Source: Dysgonomonas sp. BGC7
Lineage (GTDB): Bacteria > Bacteroidota > Bacteroidia > Bacteroidales > Dysgonomonadaceae
Assembly: GCF_001261735.1 (NCBI RefSeq)
Contig: NZ_CVRP01000001.1
Coordinates: 1 to 64,000 of the forward strand
Reading direction: 5' to 3'
DNA: 64,000 bases
In this document: positions 61,458 to 64,000 of the stretch, piece by piece
How the letters are laid out: every line of letters starts with the position of its first letter
Position numbering within the stretch: the first letter of the stretch is position 1
The notes under the pieces: generated by a model
The model's input: only the letters and a program-made list of their open reading frames with translations
Databases searched by the model: none
Told to the model about the DNA's origin: nothing
Program-made: the position numbers and the translations under genes

Positions 61458-64000
61458 TTAGTTAACCAAAATAGTGAAGGTCTTTATTATACCTTTATTG
61501 TTTTGTAGTGTGACGATATATGCTCCACTCAATGTCGGCATAGGTACAGTTGTAACATTATCAGTAATATTATAGCTGCCAATATAGCTACCTGCCGTAT
61601 TGTAAACTGAGACTTTGGCTCCGTTTGCTTGTTCTGTTGTCAGATTTGCTGATATAGTCAGATTCTGTCCCTCTTTTACCGGATTGGGGTAGGCTGATAT
61701 CATTGCACTTGTCAATTCTACTTTTGATGGCCATGTTCTAAGTGTCTTATTGGTAACCTTATCTGTTACTTCAACATGATATGATGAGGTTTCACTCAGG
61801 CGTTCTCCATTTTTGCCTGCCGAATATGTCTGATGCATAGCACCCGGTATTGTTTCTCCGTTCTCGAACCATTGAAAAGCAGTAAATTCAAATCCGTGTG
61901 TCTGAGGGGTGTTTTGTACAGTCAATGTATTGTTCCATCTTACTGATACCAGATCTTTGAAGTTAAATCTCTTTTCGATACTTAATGTATATGATATTTC
62001 TTCGGCAGAAAATAGAATCTCGTGCATGCATGGTTTGCTAATATCTACGCTACTCGGTGTAGACGATGTGGTACCTGTTATTGTTATATCCAGTTGAGGG
62101 CTAGTATTGCTTTTATCTACTAAATAGTATGCTTTATTATCTGTGATATCTAATTGTTCGTCATTGATATAAATTTTCACTTCTTCTATTACTGGTTTTA
62201 TTGTGGCTGTTAGTCCTTTGAGTGATGGTTGCACAAGTTCATATCTATTGGCATCGGCTCCTGTCAGTTTAAATATTCCCTGAGCTATAACAGTTTTGTT
62301 TTCTCCGGAGGTAGCATCTTCGAATCTTAATATCAGTTCAGAATCATCAATTTTTACATCATCGCTTGTGTTTACTCCTTCCAAAAGAGTATTTTCGATA
62401 TCTAATTCAGCAAACAGGGATTCGTCAAATTCTTTATCTTTTACTTTTACTGTGGAGATGGTTAATTGGGGTATTACTTTTTTTTCGTAAAGGTTGAAAG
62501 TTAATTTAGGAATAGTTCTTTCATCCACATTTATTCCATCTAATTTATACTCTCTAGGGGCAAATACAGATACATACTTACTTGAGTTTCCTGCACTGGC
62601 ACTGCCTTTTATATTCAAAGATATTTTTTCTTTATTCTCAGCTAACTGACTCTGTATATATTTAGTTATATCAAATATGGCAACATTTTTCTCATTATAT
62701 CCCGATACTTCTTTATTGTTTAAAAATCCGGGTGTAGATGCTATAATTTCGTCTGTGACAGTAGGCCTTGTGTTCCAGTTTATACCGGTTGCCTTAGAAT
62801 CGTTCCAATCGGTATTTACAACAGGTCTTACATCCCAATTTGTTTTATTTGCTTCCGGCTGGCAGTTATATTGATATAATGACATATAGGTTTCAATTTC
62901 GTATTTGCTTAAATCGGTATTCTTTAGCTCATCTAGTCCGAATAGTAAATAAATTTCTCTATGATAACCAGCCCCTCCGGTATTAACAAACATATCTGCA
63001 TCTTCTCCATACCTTACTGCTGCCCCTCCTCCATTTTTTACGTATGCATCCATAATCACCTTTGATTCTTTCGATTCTTTTAAGACTCGTTTGTCAAATC
63101 CTTTGATGATAATTTGGGGATGGAAAGCTTCGTTCGCATGTTCTTTGGTTGCAAAGTCGGCATCGATTGTACCTCCTGCTGTTCCATTGTGGATCATAAG
63201 TGATAACTCTTTTTCTCCCGATTTGTATCGTTCTATGGCATAATCAGTAATGTTTATATTAATCATATTTGCCGGATTGAAATCGTCTCCTAGTGTACCA
63301 TCGTATGCAAATGCTGCAATGCTACCGAGTATTTCTTCTTTAAAAGCAGGTTTGTTGTTCCATGTAACAGTACTCTCACTCCATTCTTCTGTGACAGGTT
63401 TCAGTACCCATGTTGTACTTGATATGCCGCTGTTAGTTCTTAAGAGATATAGCTTAATGCTGATTTGCAGGTCATATTTATTTAGATCATCTACCTTGTC
63501 TAAGCTTGCAAGGGGGATTTTGATAAATGCTTGTCTTCTCCATCCCGCATTCACATCATTTTTAATTGTCATACTGGTGTGACTTCCATAATTGGTATCT
63601 AGTGTTCCTGCAAGTTCATTGGCGAATGTGTCTTCTGTTGCCTCGGCACTATATTCGAAGATAGGTTGATCTGTTGGTTTTTCCGGCTGCTTGAAAGTAT
63701 AGTCTTCTGCATTTTTATTAAATAATACTTTGACAGATTTTCCTTTATACGCTCCGGAAGCAGTATTGTCTACCGTAACGGCTTTTAACCCTTTGGTTAT
63801 AGAAGGTATATCTATTCCAAAGTTTAGAACTTTTCCGGACTGAGCTACATCTGCTGTATGTATATCTGCTGTGCCCTTTTGCAGATCAATATTTTTGATC
63901 ATGATAGCACCGGGCTGGTCAGCCTTAAGTATTAATTCTTCATTTTTGAATGTTGCCGGCTTACGAAATATTATCTGCCATATTCCAAGAGATTTATGTC
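61458..64000 (-). CDS. large type IX-sorted surface protein with two DNRLRE-like domains (5' end outside window)
   Basis: At least 846 residues; the frame is open to the right edge, so the true start lies beyond 64000. The visible N-terminal part (KSLGIWQIIFRKPATFKNEE, then ADIHTADVAQSGKVLNFGID) resembles the C-terminal beta-sandwich of polysaccharide lyase family 8, tentatively. Two DNRLRE-like carbohydrate-binding units follow (near TFANELAGTLDTNYGSH to TWNNKPAF, and AAVRYGEDADMFVNTGGAGY to NWNTRPTV). Then come a YDG-like Ig segment and a C-terminal sorting domain (SAYPNPVKEGQNLTIS to SGAYIVTLQNN). It is likely secreted by the type IX system and may be a polysaccharide-degrading enzyme. Confidence 0.85.
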   Translation of the reverse strand, partial: HKSLGIWQIIFRKPATFKNEELILKADQPGAIMIKNIDLQKGTADIHTADVAQSGKVLNFGIDIPSITKGLKAVTVDNTASGAYKGKSVKVLFNKNAEDYTFKQPEKPTDQPIFEYSAEATEDTFANELAGTLDTNYGSHTSMTIKNDVNAGWRRQAFIKIPLASLDKVDDLNKYDLQISIKLYLLRTNSGISSTTWVLKPVTEEWSESTVTWNNKPAFKEEILGSIAAFAYDGTLGDDFNPANMININITDYAIERYKSGEKELSLMIHNGTAGGTIDADFATKEHANEAFHPQIIIKGFDKRVLKESKESKVIMDAYVKNGGGAAVRYGEDADMFVNTGGAGYHREIYLLFGLDELKNTDLSKYEIETYMSLYQYNCQPEANKTNWDVRPVVNTDWNDSKATGINWNTRPTVTDEIIASTPGFLNNKEVSGYNEKNVAIFDITKYIQSQLAENKEKISLNIKGSASAGNSSKYVSVFAPREYKLDGINVDERTIPKLTFNLYEKKVIPQLTISTVKVKDKEFDESLFAELDIENTLLEGVNTSDDVKIDDSELILRFEDATSGENKTVIAQGIFKLTGADANRYELVQPSLKGLTATIKPVIEEVKIYINDEQLDITDNKAYYLVDKSNTSPQLDITITGTTSSTPSSVDISKPCMHEILFSAEEISYTLSIEKRFNFKDLVSVRWNNTLTVQNTPQTHGFEFTAFQWFENGETIPGAMHQTYSAGKNGERLSETSSYHVEVTDKVTNKTLRTWPSKVELTSAMISAYPNPVKEGQNLTISANLTTEQANGAKVSVYNTAGSYIGSYNITDNVTTVPMPTLSGAYIVTLQNNKGIIKTFTILVN

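Overview
The window is AT-rich DNA from a member of the Bacteroidota, most likely order Bacteroidales and plausibly a Dysgonomonas-like genus. The genus is inferred from gene content, not from a search. Supporting evidence is an STN-type SusC/SusD pair with an ECF sigma/FecR pair, a C-terminal type IX secretion sorting domain, a full Bat aerotolerance operon with moxR, DUF4468, DUF4286 and DUF4974-type proteins, and many start-proximal -7 boxes of the Bacteroidota form TAnnTTTG. Coding density is high, and about 62 protein genes can be supported. I saw no tRNA, rRNA, CRISPR array, complete insertion sequence, integrase or phage module.

Layout. 0.3-5.9 kb: nadK diverging from pdxJ, then a TonB-like protein, a DJ-1 protein, DedA and NDH-2. 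5.9-13.1 kb: an ECF sigma factor diverging from FecR, SusC and SusD, a signal-controlled outer-membrane importer with no enzyme genes beside it. 13.4-20.7 kb: pgk, DUF4286-ruvC-lipB, and ppk1 sandwiched between two Ppx/GppA paralogues. 21.6-31.1 kb: the Bat locus (moxR, DUF58, a BatD-like membrane protein, batA, batB, batC, a short batD-like gene, full batD, batE). 31.1-43.3 kb: PAP2 phosphatase, universal stress protein, aspartic-protease-like protein, DPP III, FAD reductase, miaB, a small envelope-protein trio, pabB-pabC and a THUMP methyltransferase. 43.8-54.2 kb: DigH-like lipoprotein, phosphoesterase, rnhB, the PASTA-rluD-ddl-acyltransferase operon, an Lrp regulator and tandem FKBPs. 54.3-64 kb: sirtuin, pepD, flippase-like protein, rsmA, corA, Hsp20, a PorT-like barrel, and a large sorted surface protein that runs off the right edge.

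Most of the window is chromosomal housekeeping and envelope biology. The points most worth a second look are a 30-bp dispersed intergenic repeat present four times, the ppx-ppk1-ppx arrangement with one divergent Ppx active-site region, the three BatD-like proteins in one Bat operon, the enzyme-less sigma/FecR/SusCD unit with a sigma factor that has a hydrophobic tail, and a sirtuin that has lost its zinc cysteines but keeps the YxxR desuccinylase signature. I found no clearly novel defence or mobile system.
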